From Phaeobacter sp. 22II1-1F12B (lineage in GTDB: Bacteria > Pseudomonadota > Alphaproteobacteria > Rhodobacterales > Rhodobacteraceae), in the NCBI RefSeq assembly GCF_002210165.1, contig NZ_AQQP01000010.1, positions 124,001-188,000 of the forward strand: a DNA stretch of 64,000 nt, written 5' to 3'. Under the pieces are notes generated by a model that saw only the letters and a program-made list of their open reading frames with translations, did no database searches and was not told where the DNA came from. Shown piece after piece: positions 27,086-37,741 of the stretch. A program made the translations under genes and the position numbers. Numbering within the stretch: position 1 is the first letter of the stretch; every line of letters begins with the position of its first letter.

Positions 27086-27310
27086 ATGAATGCACCTATC
27101 GATCTGTCGATGAAAACAGATGAAGTGTTGCGCGTTGAACTTGAAGTGTTCAGACGCCAGCACCGCGATCTCGACGAGGCTATTCACGCGCTGGCCGAAA
27201 AAGGCACGGGCGATCAGCTTACCATGCAGCGGCTCAAGAAGCAGAAGCTGCGGCTGAAGGATATCATCGCGCGGATTGATGACAGGCTGACCCCTGACAT
27301 TATCGCCTGA
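27086..27310 (+). CDS. YdcH family (DUF465) protein
   Basis: A 74-residue, highly charged helical protein. The pattern VLRVELEVFRRQHRDLDEAIHAL and the later RLKKQKLRLKDIIARIDD is the DUF465/YdcH hallmark. No molecular function is established for the family. It is divergent from hsp20, with which it shares about 160 bases of upstream sequence, and is followed 24 bases later by the cupin gene. An in-frame ATG at 27110 could be an alternative start. Confidence 0.88.
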   Translation: MNAPIDLSMKTDEVLRVELEVFRRQHRDLDEAIHALAEKGTGDQLTMQRLKKQKLRLKDIIARIDDRLTPDIIA

Positions 27311-27334
27311 TGGCAGGGTAGCGAGACCCGCGCT

Positions 27335-27934
27335 TTGAAAGACGCAGCAGGTGATCTGGACGCGATCCGAACCGGTCTTTGCGATATACTGAAATCTTCG
27401 CCGTTTTCCGGACTGGTACCGGAAGTCGCCAAGAGTGACTGGTCGCAAGCAACGACCAAGGCATCGCGCGTACCGGTCTGCGATGCATTTCCGGATGTTC
27501 TGGAGCTTTGCGCCGATCCGGTCGCACATCCCCTATTCGCGCGCCCAATGGCCGCGCTTGTGGACAGGTTGGGCTGGGTTGCGGATTATCCGTCGCACCC
27601 CGTCTTGAAGGACCGTTTCGGGCATGCGGTGCTTTATGCATCGGACGCAGCGGTGATCGGTTGCAACCTGACAGCAGCCGGTACGGCCTATCCCGCCCAT
27701 GCGCATCTTGCCAAGGAACTGTACCTCCCCGTCACCCATAGCGGCGCGCTTTTCTGGCATCAACGGGCCGGCGAAGCCTTTCGCGTCTTACCCGGCGATC
27801 TCGTGTATCACGAAGCAGAGGAAGCGCATGCCTTGCGCACATCCGACCGCCCTGCCCTGAACCTCTGGTTGCAGTTCGGCGACGCGCCGGGCGGAGCGAC
27901 GTGGTTCGTGGATGCGCCTGACCCCTGGCAATGA
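27335..27934 (+). CDS. Cupin of the dimethylsulfoniopropionate (DMSP) lyase family
   Basis: A 199-residue protein with a C-terminal cupin barrel. The metal-binding motif AHAHLAKELY gives His122, His124, Glu128 and Tyr130, exactly the H-x-H-x3-E-x-Y spacing of DddW and DddK, and a second motif GDLVYHEAEEAHALR supplies His159 or His165. DMSP lyases of this kind split the algal osmolyte DMSP into dimethylsulfide and acrylate. Size is close to DddQ/DddL. The start is a TTG (27335); no ATG lies nearby. Neighbours (YdcH and purEK) do not include DMSP transport or acrylate genes, so the enzyme could have another substrate. Confidence 0.75.
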   Translation: MKDAAGDLDAIRTGLCDILKSSPFSGLVPEVAKSDWSQATTKASRVPVCDAFPDVLELCADPVAHPLFARPMAALVDRLGWVADYPSHPVLKDRFGHAVLYASDAAVIGCNLTAAGTAYPAHAHLAKELYLPVTHSGALFWHQRAGEAFRVLPGDLVYHEAEEAHALRTSDRPALNLWLQFGDAPGGATWFVDAPDPWQ

Positions 27935-27989
27935 TCTGACGATTGCAGCGATTGCGCGGTTTTGCCCTTGTTTATCCCGTGAAGCGACA

Positions 27990-28017
27990 TTGCCTGTGCC
28001 ACGCCAATGGCTATAGT
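27990..28017 (+). promoter_or_regulatory. Candidate promoter for purEK
   Basis: TTGCCT (27990-27995) and TATAGT (28012-28017) are 16 bases apart, about 30 bases before the purE ATG. Motif match only. Confidence 0.5.
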
Positions 28018-28045
28018 GCCGCTTCCTTTGAAACGGGGTGAGATC

Positions 28046-28534
28046 ATGCAGGACATCCATGTCGGGATCATCATGGGCAGCCAGTCGGACTGGGCCACCA
28101 TGAAAGAGGCCGCCGATATTCTTGACGCGCTGGACATCAGTTACGAGAAAAAGATCGTATCTGCCCATCGCACGCCCGACCGGCTTTGGGAGTATGGCAA
28201 GACGGCCGTCGACCGTGGATTGCAGGTGATCATCGCCGGTGCCGGGGGCGCGGCGCATCTGCCGGGGATGATGGCGTCGAAAACCCGCGTACCGGTCATC
28301 GGGGTGCCCGTTCAGACGCGGGCGCTTTCCGGCGTCGACTCGCTTTATTCAATCCTGCAGATGCCGCGCGGCTTTCCCGTGGCGACGATGGCGATCGGCG
28401 CAGCCGGTGCCTCGAACGCGGGCCTGATGGCGGCCGGGATCCTCGCCCTGCAGGACAGCAACATCGCGGAGCGGCTGGACCAATGGCGCGCGAATCTTTC
28501 CGCATCTATCCCGGAGGAGCCTCAGGATGACTGA
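28046..28534 (+). CDS. purE: 5-(carboxyamino)imidazole ribonucleotide mutase
   Basis: A 162-residue class I PurE that moves the carboxyl group of N5-CAIR to give CAIR in purine synthesis. The family motifs [11 protein letters not shown] (9-19), [10 protein letters not shown] and [17 protein letters not shown] are all present. The ATG at 28046 begins [16 protein letters not shown]; an upstream frame extension (from 28007) lacks support and would span the promoter. The stop overlaps purK by 8 bp, so the two are coupled and act in consecutive steps. Confidence 0.97.
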   Translation: MQDIHVGIIMGSQSDWATMKEAADILDALDISYEKKIVSAHRTPDRLWEYGKTAVDRGLQVIIAGAGGAAHLPGMMASKTRVPVIGVPVQTRALSGVDSLYSILQMPRGFPVATMAIGAAGASNAGLMAAGILALQDSNIAERLDQWRANLSASIPEEPQDD

Positions 28535-29603
28535 TCCCCTGCCACAAGGCGCGACAATCGGTATACTCGGTGGCGGTCAGCTTGGGCGCATGCTTTCGGT
28601 CGCGGCCTCGCGGCTTGGGTTTGCCTGCCACATCTACGAGCCGGGCGCGAATCCGCCCGCGGCTCAGGTCGCGGCGAAACTGACCACGGCCAGCTACGAC
28701 GACGTCGAGGCGCTGCGCCGGTTTGCAGATTCCGTCGATGTCATCACCTATGAATTCGAGAACATTCCCACCGAAGCGCTGGATATCCTAGAAGAACATC
28801 GCGTCATCCGGCCCGGGCGCGAGGCGCTTCGGGTCAGCCAGGACCGGTTGACCGAAAAGACCTATCTGCAGGGGCTCGGCCTGAAAACGGCGCCTTTTGC
28901 GGATATCACCGATCTGGCCAGCCTTGAGAAGGCAATCGCTGAAATCGGAACCCCGGCCATCCTGAAATCCCGTCGCTTTGGCTATGACGGCAAGGGACAG
29001 GCGCGGCTGAACGCACCCGAGGATGCCGAAGCGGCGCTGGCGGAGATGGCTGGCGCGCCCGCGATTCTTGAGGGGTTCGTCGATTTCCAGCGCGAGGTGT
29101 CGGTGATCGCGGCCCGTGGCGCCAACGGTGAAGTCGCCTGTTTCGATCCGGGCGAAAACGTGCATCGCGACGGCATTCTGCACACGACCCGCGTGCCAGC
29201 GACACTGTCCGCCTCACAGCGCACGGATGCGGTGCTGCTTGCCGCCAACATCCTGAACGCGCTGGATTACGTGGGCGTCCTGGGCGTTGAGCTTTTTGTC
29301 ACCGGTGCCGGTCTCGTCGTGAACGAAATCGCGCCGCGCGTGCATAATTCCGGACACTGGACACAGAACGGCTGCACGGTGGACCAGTTCGAACAGCATA
29401 TCCGCGCGGTGGCGGGATGGCCGCTGGGTGATGGTCAGCGACAGCTGGATGTCGAGATGGAGAACCTGATCGGCGCGGACCTTGACCGGGTCGAAGCGCT
29501 GAGCCGGGATCCGGCGACGGCGCTACATCTTTACGGCAAAGCAGAGGTCAAGCCGGGCCGCAAGATGGGTCACGTCAACCGCATCCTCGGGCCGGCAGAT
29601 TAA
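28527..29603 (+). CDS. purK: 5-(carboxyamino)imidazole ribonucleotide synthase
   Basis: A 358-residue ATP-grasp enzyme that makes N5-CAIR from AIR, bicarbonate and ATP. Visible motifs: [19 protein letters not shown] near the start, [15 protein letters not shown] in the ATP-binding region, and [20 protein letters not shown] in the end of purE precedes its ATG, and it overlaps purE by 8 bp. A hairpin plus the third copy of the 36-bp repeat follow its stop. Confidence 0.97.
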   Translation: MTDPLPQGATIGILGGGQLGRMLSVAASRLGFACHIYEPGANPPAAQVAAKLTTASYDDVEALRRFADSVDVITYEFENIPTEALDILEEHRVIRPGREALRVSQDRLTEKTYLQGLGLKTAPFADITDLASLEKAIAEIGTPAILKSRRFGYDGKGQARLNAPEDAEAALAEMAGAPAILEGFVDFQREVSVIAARGANGEVACFDPGENVHRDGILHTTRVPATLSASQRTDAVLLAANILNALDYVGVLGVELFVTGAGLVVNEIAPRVHNSGHWTQNGCTVDQFEQHIRAVAGWPLGDGQRQLDVEMENLIGADLDRVEALSRDPATALHLYGKAEVKPGRKMGHVNRILGPAD

Positions 29604-29640
29604 TCGAGACCATCCGCCCGAGATGCGCGGGCATTCCAAA

Positions 29641-29665
29641 TGGTGCCACCGTTCCGGCGGCACCA
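29641..29665 (+). terminator. Hairpin after purK, joined to repeat copy 3
   Basis: TGGTGCCACCG (29641-29651) faces CGGCGGCACCA (29655-29665), one mismatch, with a TTC loop. It leads directly into the 36-bp repeat. Confidence 0.6.
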
Positions 29666-29700
29666 TGCCTCCGGCGGGGATATTTTAAGACCCAAAGAAG
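29665..29700 (+). repeat. 36-bp intergenic repeat, copy 3
   Basis: Same sequence as 22431-22466 apart from one G-to-A change. It again sits between convergent genes (purK and phnM) immediately after a GC-rich hairpin. Confidence 0.85.
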
Positions 29701-29706
29701 GGCCAA

Positions 29707-30858
29707 TCAGCCTATGAAACGGGCGGCGATCTCGCCGGACATGTAGCTGAAGCGACCGCCTGCCATGGTAGCCGCGATGCGCTGGGTTTCGGCATCGAGG
29801 ATGACAAGATCGGCGCGCATGCCGGGCTGCAGCTTGCCTCGGTCGGTCAGGCCAAGAAGGCGCGCCGGATTGCCGGAGACCAGCGACCATGCAGTCGGCA
29901 GATCGCGAATGCCCAGTGCGACCAGTTTGAATACTGCACGTCGCAGGGAGGGATAATGGTAATCGGACGCCAGCGCCGTGCAGAGCCCCTGTGCGATCAG
30001 GTCGGTCGCGCTGATGTTGCCGTTGTGGGAATTGCCGCGCACGACATTGGGAGCGCCCATGATGACCGGATCGCCGTTTGCTATCGCGGCTTCGGCGGCT
30101 TCGAGCGTTTCAGGGAATTCGGCGATGGATACGCCCTGCTGACGCCATTCCGCGCGTTGCGCTGCGGTCTGATCGTCATGGCTACCCATTTTGATGCCGC
30201 TTGCGGACAGCTTCTGTGTCAGTTGCCTTAGCGCGGTGGGGACCTCGGCGGCGCGGCGATGCAAGTTCAACATCAGGTCCAGATGCGCGTCGGGATTGCG
30301 CCCGGCCTTGAGCGCCTGTCCGGTCAGCCGGGGCGGTTTGCGCCCGGCCGCCAGCCGATCATGCGGAAGGTGGTCGTTGAAGACGAGATAGGAAACCTCC
30401 CATTCCGCCAGCTTGCCCGGCAGATCGGCGTAATCGTCCAGCATATGGGTTTCGAACCGAAGCTGCGCCATGAGTTCAGTCACCACCTGCGGGCGGGCGA
30501 CCCTGATCGCGGCAAAGACCTTTGCCGCGTACTCCGGGCTGCGCAGCCCGCCTTCCCAGCTGTAGAATTGGGCAAAGACCGCAGTGGTGATACCGTTGGC
30601 CGCGAACTCGGCCTCGGCGGCGACGACGCCTTCGGTCATATCCGGCATCGCCCCGCGTCTTGGCGCAAGATGGCGCTCGAAACCGTCTCCGTGCGGATCG
30701 ACGATGCCCGGCAGAACAAGATAGCCTTGCAGATCGACGCGTCGCCCTGCCCGGTCATTCCGGATGATCCCGTCGGCGAAAGACAGGCGGCATCCTTGCA
30801 TGCCGTCCTTGGGCGTCAGAACGAGAGCCCCCTCGAGGTCGAGTGACAGAGGTTTCAT
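29707..30858 (-). CDS. phnM: Alpha-D-ribose 1-methylphosphonate 5-triphosphate diphosphatase (PhnM family)
   Basis: A 383-residue amidohydrolase. PhnM hydrolyses the triphosphate intermediate of the C-P lyase pathway to release pyrophosphate. Family features are the metal-binding HGDGFERH (56-63), MGSHDD, and the signature [17 protein letters not shown]. No other phn gene is in this window, so it is an orphan copy or split from its operon. The ATG at 30858 overlaps the stop of the upstream hydrolase (ATGA), so it is probably coupled to it. The frame extends ten codons further without support. Confidence 0.9.
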   Translation of the reverse strand: MKPLSLDLEGALVLTPKDGMQGCRLSFADGIIRNDRAGRRVDLQGYLVLPGIVDPHGDGFERHLAPRRGAMPDMTEGVVAAEAEFAANGITTAVFAQFYSWEGGLRSPEYAAKVFAAIRVARPQVVTELMAQLRFETHMLDDYADLPGKLAEWEVSYLVFNDHLPHDRLAAGRKPPRLTGQALKAGRNPDAHLDLMLNLHRRAAEVPTALRQLTQKLSASGIKMGSHDDQTAAQRAEWRQQGVSIAEFPETLEAAEAAIANGDPVIMGAPNVVRGNSHNGNISATDLIAQGLCTALASDYHYPSLRRAVFKLVALGIRDLPTAWSLVSGNPARLLGLTDRGKLQPGMRADLVILDAETQRIAATMAGGRFSYMSGEIAARFIG

Positions 30859-31691
30859 TTGCTCGGCTCGCCCGCCTGATCGACGCAACCGGCAAGGCGC
30901 AGGCAGCTGTTTTGCACAAGATCCCGGGTCGCCTCGGACCAGCCAAGGTCACGCTGGAAGCCTCCGGTTTCCAGAAAATGAAGGGTTTCGGCAATCACCC
31001 TTGGGTTATTCATCATGAAAGTATGGGTCACCGGCAGAATCAAGTGGTCAGACATGCCTTTGACGAACGTCGAGGCGACGGAGACCTTGCCGTCGTCGGG
31101 TCCGGGAATGATGTGCGAAAAGATCGGATTCAGCGTGTAGGTACCGGCGATCACGCCGAGAGGGAAATCGACCGGCGGCAGCTTTGGTGGCAGGCTGTCA
31201 GGACCGGTGCCGAGTTGCAGCCCGGCGGGCCCGTTCAGCATGCCGAAAACCTCCCATTCGCCGAGTTCATCCACCAGTTCGCTGCCCTGATTGGGCGGCC
31301 CGAGCATGACGACGCGACCGAGGTTTTTCGGGCGGTGGTCCTGGAACCAGTAGCGAATGAGAATGCCGCCCATGGAATGCGATACGAAATGCACCTCGCG
31401 ATCACCGCAACCGGAAATAGCCTTGGGAATGGTATGTTCGGCCAAGGTCGCGATCGGGTCTTCGGTCGATGGGTATTCCGGATGGATGACGAGATAACCC
31501 TGCGCCTCCATCACTTCGCGCATGACGGTGAATGAGGCATCGGTTCGCGCCAGACCATGCAGAAGTACAACGCATTGCGCGAGTGCGGGCATCGGCAACA
31601 GGAAGAGACATATGGCAAGGACGAAACGCATGCGGGCGGGATAGGCCCAAAATCCGCGCGTGAAAAGGGTGCGCTTGCCGCGTTGTGTCAT
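30855..31691 (-). CDS. Exported alpha/beta hydrolase (lipase-like)
   Basis: A 278-residue alpha/beta hydrolase with an N-terminal signal (hydrophobic [18 protein letters not shown] then QC). [13 protein letters not shown] is the oxyanion region and [16 protein letters not shown] holds the nucleophile Ser in a S-x-S-x-G context typical of PGAP1/LipA-like esterases. The product should act in the periplasm or on the membrane; substrate unknown. The ATG at 31691 overlaps the EamA stop (ATGA); an ATG at 31631 gives a more standard signal peptide but has no ribosome site. It is followed by phnM with another 4-bp overlap. Confidence 0.8.
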   Translation of the reverse strand: MTQRGKRTLFTRGFWAYPARMRFVLAICLFLLPMPALAQCVVLLHGLARTDASFTVMREVMEAQGYLVIHPEYPSTEDPIATLAEHTIPKAISGCGDREVHFVSHSMGGILIRYWFQDHRPKNLGRVVMLGPPNQGSELVDELGEWEVFGMLNGPAGLQLGTGPDSLPPKLPPVDFPLGVIAGTYTLNPIFSHIIPGPDDGKVSVASTFVKGMSDHLILPVTHTFMMNNPRVIAETLHFLETGGFQRDLGWSEATRDLVQNSCLRLAGCVDQAGEPSK

Positions 31692-32527
31692 GTCCGTGGT
31701 TTGAGGAACGACAGCGTAAGCCCGCCGAGGACCAGCACGGCACCGCCGAGATAGCGAAGATGAAGCACTTCGCCGAGGAGCAGGACGCCACCGGCCAGCG
31801 CGAGGACCGGCACGCTCAGCATCAGGATTGCCGCCGTCGAGGGCGTGAGTTTCGGCAGCAGGCTATACCAGAGCGCGTAGCCAAGGCCCGAAGCAAACGC
31901 ACCGGAAAGGGCAGCAAGCAGCAGTCCCGGCGCGCTTATGTCATGCGGGGCATCGGTCAGGAAAGGCACGGCCATCGTCAGTGGCAAGGCAAGCACGAAA
32001 TTGGCAGCCGTTCCGGCAAGGGCGTCCGGCTCATACCGGCCGGTGATCGTGTAGACGGCCCAGCCAAGCCCGGCCAGCGCCATCAGCCCCGCGCCCTGCA
32101 GATCGACCGACACGGTGGCAGACGGGTTCACGATCACGACCAGCCCGCCAAAGGCGATGACCGCGCCGACTATTTGCCTGAGGGTTGGGGCTGCCTTGAG
32201 GAACGCGGCAATCACGAAAATCGAGATCTGAACCACGCCAAAAAGGATCAATGCACCGAGCCCCGCCGGCAGTGTAAGATAGGCGGTTGAAAAGCCGATC
32301 ATGTAGAGCGCCAGTGCCAGCGCCCCGAGTCCGCGGCGCGGCTCGAGCCACGTCAGATTTGCGCCTTTGAACCGGGCCAGGGCAATCAGCATCAGCGCGC
32401 CCGACGCGACCCGGATAACCGCGAAGCTTTCCGGATCGATATAGCCATAGTCGACCGCGACTCGGTTGAGCAGCGAATTGGCTGCGAAAGCGACCATGGT
32501 CAGGCAGATGAGAATGTAAAAGCGCAT
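31688..32527 (-). CDS. EamA/DMT-family transporter
   Basis: A 279-residue integral membrane protein with about ten hydrophobic segments forming the two repeated EamA halves of the drug/metabolite transporter superfamily. Exports or imports small metabolites; the substrate cannot be read from sequence. The ATG at 32527 starts [17 protein letters not shown] directly at the first membrane segment; an upstream start (32569) would add a short hydrophilic tail. It is coupled to the lipase-like gene by a 4-bp overlap. Confidence 0.85.
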   Translation of the reverse strand: MRFYILICLTMVAFAANSLLNRVAVDYGYIDPESFAVIRVASGALMLIALARFKGANLTWLEPRRGLGALALALYMIGFSTAYLTLPAGLGALILFGVVQISIFVIAAFLKAAPTLRQIVGAVIAFGGLVVIVNPSATVSVDLQGAGLMALAGLGWAVYTITGRYEPDALAGTAANFVLALPLTMAVPFLTDAPHDISAPGLLLAALSGAFASGLGYALWYSLLPKLTPSTAAILMLSVPVLALAGGVLLLGEVLHLRYLGGAVLVLGGLTLSFLKPRT

Positions 32528-32589
32528 GTTGGCAAGTGGCCCAAATTCCGCCGCTTCCGCAAGTAACATCCACGTTCGGGACGCGACTA

Positions 32590-33051
32590 TCAGCCGAAGG
32601 CCTTTGGGTAGACAAGCGTTTCCGTGGGGGCCGTTTCGCCGGGTCCGGCCAGCAGTGTATGGCTAATCGGATAGGGTGACGTCAGCTGTGCCGCGCGTTC
32701 GGAGGAAAATCCGTTGCGCGCATAGAAACCGGGCTCGCCAAGGACGACGATGGTCTTTTTACTCAGGCGGGCCCATTCGGTGATCATGCCAACCATACGG
32801 CCGCCGATGCGGCGGCCTTGCCAATCGGGGTGGACGGCCACGGGGGCAAGGCAGAGCCAGCCCTTGGGCCGGATCATTTGCGACAGACCGGCATAGGCAA
32901 CGATCCGGTTGTCGGCGCTGATCACCATCTCACCGGCAATCGCGCGATCTTTTCGCAGACGGTGGACAAGGCGGACTTCGTCCTGCCCTTTGAAAGCGAG
33001 GGCGAGCAGGTCATCCACCTGCGCCTCTTCCCCTCGACGCAATTCACGCAT
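32590..33051 (-). CDS. GNAT family N-acetyltransferase
   Basis: A 153-residue acetyltransferase. The acetyl-CoA-binding region is seen in LCLAPVAVHPDWQGRRIGGRMV (the Q/RxxGxG/A loop), followed by IVVLGEPGFYARNGFSSE, a pattern of the YhbS-like subgroup that often has an unknown substrate. The start at 33051 (MRELRRGEEAQ) is the most family-like; the open frame reaches 33168 but that part overlaps two AT-rich palindromes and is probably leader sequence. It lies 60 bases before the EamA gene and 125 bases after the groEL terminator. Confidence 0.82.
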   Translation of the reverse strand: MRELRRGEEAQVDDLLALAFKGQDEVRLVHRLRKDRAIAGEMVISADNRIVAYAGLSQMIRPKGWLCLAPVAVHPDWQGRRIGGRMVGMITEWARLSKKTIVVLGEPGFYARNGFSSERAAQLTSPYPISHTLLAGPGETAPTETLVYPKAFG

Positions 33052-33115
33052 GTGATCTGGAGAGGTTATCAAGGCAGTCTCCGCGATTTCTGAAATGGAA
33101 GGTTTCTGGTTGGAG

Positions 33116-33159
33116 AAAATTCTTACAAGAATTTTTCCAAGAAATTCGAAATTTCTTGG
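33116..33159. repeat. Paired AT-rich palindromes, copy A
   Basis: Two adjacent perfect palindromes: AAAATTCTT (33116-33124) with AAGAATTTT (33127-33135), and CCAAGAAATT (33137-33146) with AATTTCTTGG (33150-33159). They lie between the groEL terminator and the GNAT gene. The same order of elements recurs after rpsD at 60899-60938. Confidence 0.75.
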
Positions 33160-33164
33160 GTCGT

Positions 33165-33197
33165 ACAAAGAGAAAGGGGCGCCTGGTTTGGCGCCCC
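33165..33197 (-). terminator. groEL terminator
   Basis: GGGGCGCC (33176-33183) and GGCGCCCC (33190-33197) form a perfect stem; on the minus strand the stem is followed by TTTCTCTTT. Confidence 0.85.
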
Positions 33198-33245
33198 TTC
33201 CGGATACTGATGGGCTAACCCGTCGAAACCTGTCGGTTTCGATTA

Positions 33246-34901
<1,656 letters not shown>

Positions 34902-34940
34902 CTAAAAATCTTGATTGGGATTCGTGAAAACCCGGGGTGT

Positions 34941-35252
34941 TCAGGCTGCAGCAGCTGCTGCCGAGTCGGTGATCACGCCAAGAATATCGCTCTCTTTCAT
35001 GATCAGCAGCTCTTCGCCGTCGACAGTAACCTCGGTGCCCGACCATTTGCCGAACAGGATCTTGTCGCCCGCTTTCACGGCCATTTCGATCAGCTCACCG
35101 CTATCCTTGCGCGCGCCGTCGCCGCATGCGACAACTTCGCCTTCGCTGGGCTTTTCTTTTGCGCTATCGGGGATGATCAGGCCGCCCTTGGTTTTCTCTT
35201 CGCTTTCAACGCGACGCACCAGAACACGGTCATGAAGTGGTTTGAATGCCAT
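34941..35252 (-). CDS. groES: Co-chaperonin GroES (Cpn10)
   Basis: A 103-residue co-chaperonin that caps the GroEL ring. [35 protein letters not shown] contains the mobile loop that binds GroEL, and [16 protein letters not shown] is typical of the barrel. AAGGAGCTGC precedes the ATG. First gene of groESL, controlled by a CIRCE operator about 60 bases upstream. Confidence 0.99.
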   Translation of the reverse strand: MAFKPLHDRVLVRRVESEEKTKGGLIIPDSAKEKPSEGEVVACGDGARKDSGELIEMAVKAGDKILFGKWSGTEVTVDGEELLIMKESDILGVITDSAAAAAA

Positions 35253-35310
35253 CTTTGCAGCTCCTTAAGCTCAAAGTTTGTTTCTACAGGCCCCCCGTAA
35301 GAGGCAGCCG

Positions 35311-35337
35311 TTAGCACTCACCTAAGTCGAGTGATAA
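35311..35337. promoter_or_regulatory. CIRCE operator of groESL (HrcA site)
   Basis: TTAGCACTC (35311-35319), nine bases, then GAGTGATAA (35329-35337). This matches the CIRCE consensus TTAGCACTC-N9-GAGTGCTAA with a single change. It lies just downstream of the predicted -10, so HrcA binding would block initiation of groESL. Confidence 0.92.
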
Positions 35338-35344
35338 CGACGCA

Positions 35345-35373
35345 TAGCTAGGGAGCGCCGTCTTTTCTGTCAA
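35345..35373 (-). promoter_or_regulatory. Sigma-70-type promoter of groESL
   Basis: On the minus strand TTGACA (35373-35368) is followed after 17 bases by TAGCTA (35350-35345). The CIRCE element begins 7 bases further on. No convincing sigma-32 promoter is seen here, so HrcA may be the main control. Confidence 0.65.
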
Positions 35374-35701
35374 CAGGATTCGCGGGGAAAATTTTTAACG
35401 TCCGGATGCCTTTCATTGCCAAGCTTCCCTGTCAACCAAGGGAAAGGAGGACACCCCCCCCCTGCCCTGCGCTGTCTGCACGATCGTGACCCTAGCCTAT
35501 TCGACGCAGGATCAGCCCGTGACGGTAGCGAGATAATCACCCCGAAACTCTGTACAACCGGGATCAGCAGAACAATGCCGACGCGCCGGATGCCAAGTCG
35601 TGTTAACCTGGCGCAGCGCACGGGCAAATGTCACGGGTGACAAGCCCGATCCTCCCGCCTATAAGGCGCGCAAATCACAGGACGCACCAAGGATATTGAC
35701 C
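35374..35701. other. Non-coding region between groES promoter and ppaC
   Basis: About 330 bases with no convincing gene. There is a small hairpin (TTCCCT at 35425-35430 with AGGGAA at 35439-35444) and a run of nine C's at 35454-35462. The rest should be the ppaC leader; I cannot place a clear promoter in it. Confidence 0.4.
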
Positions 35702-36622
35702 ATGAGCATTCAGGTATTTGGCCACAAATCCCCCGATACCGACAGCACCGGCTCGCCCATCATCTGGGCCTGGTACCTGTCTGAAATCGAAGGCACCGCC
35801 GCCACGCCCGTTCTCCTCGGAGAGCCCAACACCGAAGCGGCTTTCATGCTGGAACGCTGGGGGCTGGAAAAGCCAGCGATCATCGATGGCGTCGAAGCTG
35901 GTGCCCCGGTCGTGATCGTCGACACGAACAACCCAGCTGAGTTGCCCGACAATATCAATGACGCCGACATTCAGGCCATCATCGACCACCACAAGCTGGT
36001 CGGCGGCCTTGAGACCAAGGGCCCCATCGACATCACCGTTCGTCCGCTGGCCTGCACCGCGACGATCATGCACGACCTGATCGGCGATGACCTGACCAAG
36101 ATGCCCGAGCAGATCAAGGGCGCAATGCTGACCTGTATCCTGTCGGATACGCTGGAATTCCGCTCGCCCACCACGACGCCGCATGACCGCGCGGTCGCCG
36201 AAAAACTGGCCAAGGAACTGGGAGTCGACGTTTCTGAATATGCTGGCGAAATGTTCGCGGCAAAATCCGACGTTTCGGCATTTTCCGAAGCTGAACTGCT
36301 CCGCATGGACAGCAAGGAATACGAAGTCGGCGGCAAGCAGTTCCGTGTTTCGGTTCTTGAAACCACCGCACCCCAGATGGTTCTGGACCGCAAGGATGCG
36401 CTTATGTCCGCGATGACCGGTGTAGCCGAAGAAGACGGTGCCGATCAGGTCCTGCTGTTCGTTGTCGACATCCTGAACGAGGAAGCCACGCTGCTTGTCC
36501 CCAACGATCTGGTCAAGACGGTCGCGGAAAAGAGCTTTGGCGCGTCGGTCAGCGGCGACACCGTGGTTCTGCCAGGCATCATGAGCCGCAAGAAGCAGAT
36601 CATCCCGAACCTCGCGGTCTGA
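35702..36622 (+). CDS. ppaC: Manganese-dependent inorganic pyrophosphatase
   Basis: A 306-residue family II pyrophosphatase of the DHH superfamily, which cleaves pyrophosphate to drive biosynthetic reactions. Metal-binding and catalytic motifs are all seen: GHKSPDTDS (7-15), VDTN (73-76), DHHK (95-98), and the C-terminal SRKKQ that binds substrate. AAGGA lies eight bases before the ATG at 35702; the upstream frame extension has no support. It is monocistronic and ends at a strong terminator. Family II enzymes are less common than soluble family I PPA in alphaproteobacteria. Confidence 0.95.
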   Translation: MSIQVFGHKSPDTDSTGSPIIWAWYLSEIEGTAATPVLLGEPNTEAAFMLERWGLEKPAIIDGVEAGAPVVIVDTNNPAELPDNINDADIQAIIDHHKLVGGLETKGPIDITVRPLACTATIMHDLIGDDLTKMPEQIKGAMLTCILSDTLEFRSPTTTPHDRAVAEKLAKELGVDVSEYAGEMFAAKSDVSAFSEAELLRMDSKEYEVGGKQFRVSVLETTAPQMVLDRKDALMSAMTGVAEEDGADQVLLFVVDILNEEATLLVPNDLVKTVAEKSFGASVSGDTVVLPGIMSRKKQIIPNLAV

Positions 36623-36674
36623 TCGCTGCTTGCGACATACCGGGTGCGAAGTGCGCATCGCGGAAAAGCCATCG

Positions 36675-36702
36675 GGCGCCCCGGAAGTCGGGGCGCCTTT
36701 TT
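36675..36702 (+). terminator. ppaC terminator
   Basis: GGCGCCCCG (36675-36683) and CGGGGCGCC (36689-36697) form a perfect 9-bp stem followed by TTTTT. Confidence 0.9.
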
Positions 36703-36766
36703 CGTTCGCGCAGCGCTGTCTAAAGGTGTAGGCAGCATTTGAATTAAAACAGTTTGAGGCCCGCCC

Positions 36767-37642
36767 ATGACCCAGATCATCAATTCGCTGTCAGAGGTTT
36801 CCGATCGCTACGATGCCTTGTTCGTTGATCTCTGGGGATGCGTGCATGATGGTGTCAGGGCGCTTCCCGATGCCTGCGCGGCGCTTCAGGAATATCGGCG
36901 CAAGGGCGGCTGCGTCGTTCTCGTCACGAACTCCCCCAAGCCACGCGCCGGGATCGCACCGCAGATCGCGGATTTCGGGGTACCAGAGGATGCGTGGGAC
37001 ACGATTGCCTCTTCAGGTGACAGCGCTCGTGCCGCCATGTTCCAGGGCGTCGTCGGTGAAAAGGTCTGGTTCATGGGCGAGCCAGAGCGCGACGACGATT
37101 TTTTCAAACCGATGAAGGTCATCGAGAACCCGGTGAACATCCAGCGGGTCGAACTGGAAGACGCCGAAGGTATCGTCTGCTGCGGGCCTTTCGATCCGAT
37201 GGCCGACCCGGCGGACAACCGCCCTGAATTCCTTTGGGCCAAGCAGAAAGGTCTGAAACTGCTCTGCGCCAACCCAGATATCGTTGTTGATCGCGGCGAT
37301 GTGCGGGAATGGTGCGCGGGTGCGCTTGCCCGGCTTTACACGGAGATGGGTGGCGAAAGCCTGTATTTCGGCAAGCCGCACCCGCCGATCTACGATTTGG
37401 CGCGGCGGCGCCTGGCCGAGATCGGTAAGCATGTCCCCGACAGCTCGATCCTTGCCATCGGCGATGGCGTGCACACCGATATCGATGGTGCGATGGGCGA
37501 GGATATCGACAGCCTCTTTATCTCGGGTGGTCTGGCAGCCAAGGAAACCAAGACGAACGGGCAGCCAGATCCCGACGCGCTTGACGCCTATCTAAACAAG
37601 GAAATGGCCAATCCCACCTTTACCATTGGCCATCTGCGCTGA
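36767..37642 (+). CDS. HAD-superfamily subclass IIA hydrolase (TIGR01459 type)
   Basis: A 291-residue phosphatase-like protein. HAD motif I is DLWGCVHDG (nucleophile Asp21), motif II is in VLVTNSPKP, the CapII region includes GKPHPPIYDLA, and motif IV is GDGVHTDIDGA. The family is widespread in alphaproteobacteria and resembles NagD/PLP phosphatases; the substrate is unknown. GAGG is about eight bases before the ATG. It stands alone between ppaC and a MaoC gene. Confidence 0.9.
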   Translation: MTQIINSLSEVSDRYDALFVDLWGCVHDGVRALPDACAALQEYRRKGGCVVLVTNSPKPRAGIAPQIADFGVPEDAWDTIASSGDSARAAMFQGVVGEKVWFMGEPERDDDFFKPMKVIENPVNIQRVELEDAEGIVCCGPFDPMADPADNRPEFLWAKQKGLKLLCANPDIVVDRGDVREWCAGALARLYTEMGGESLYFGKPHPPIYDLARRRLAEIGKHVPDSSILAIGDGVHTDIDGAMGEDIDSLFISGGLAAKETKTNGQPDPDALDAYLNKEMANPTFTIGHLR

Positions 37643-37741
37643 CGAAAAGGCTTGATTTTCTGCAGTCGCGAAGTAATTAAGTTGCACGGTTAGATTAAAT
37701 TCCGTAAATTTATTACCGAGTCGATTGCCGGAGCTGAAATC

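Noticed and set aside
33052-33168. N-terminal extension of the GNAT protein
   Set aside because: The extra 39 codons overlap the two perfect AT-rich palindromes and do not resemble GNAT proteins.
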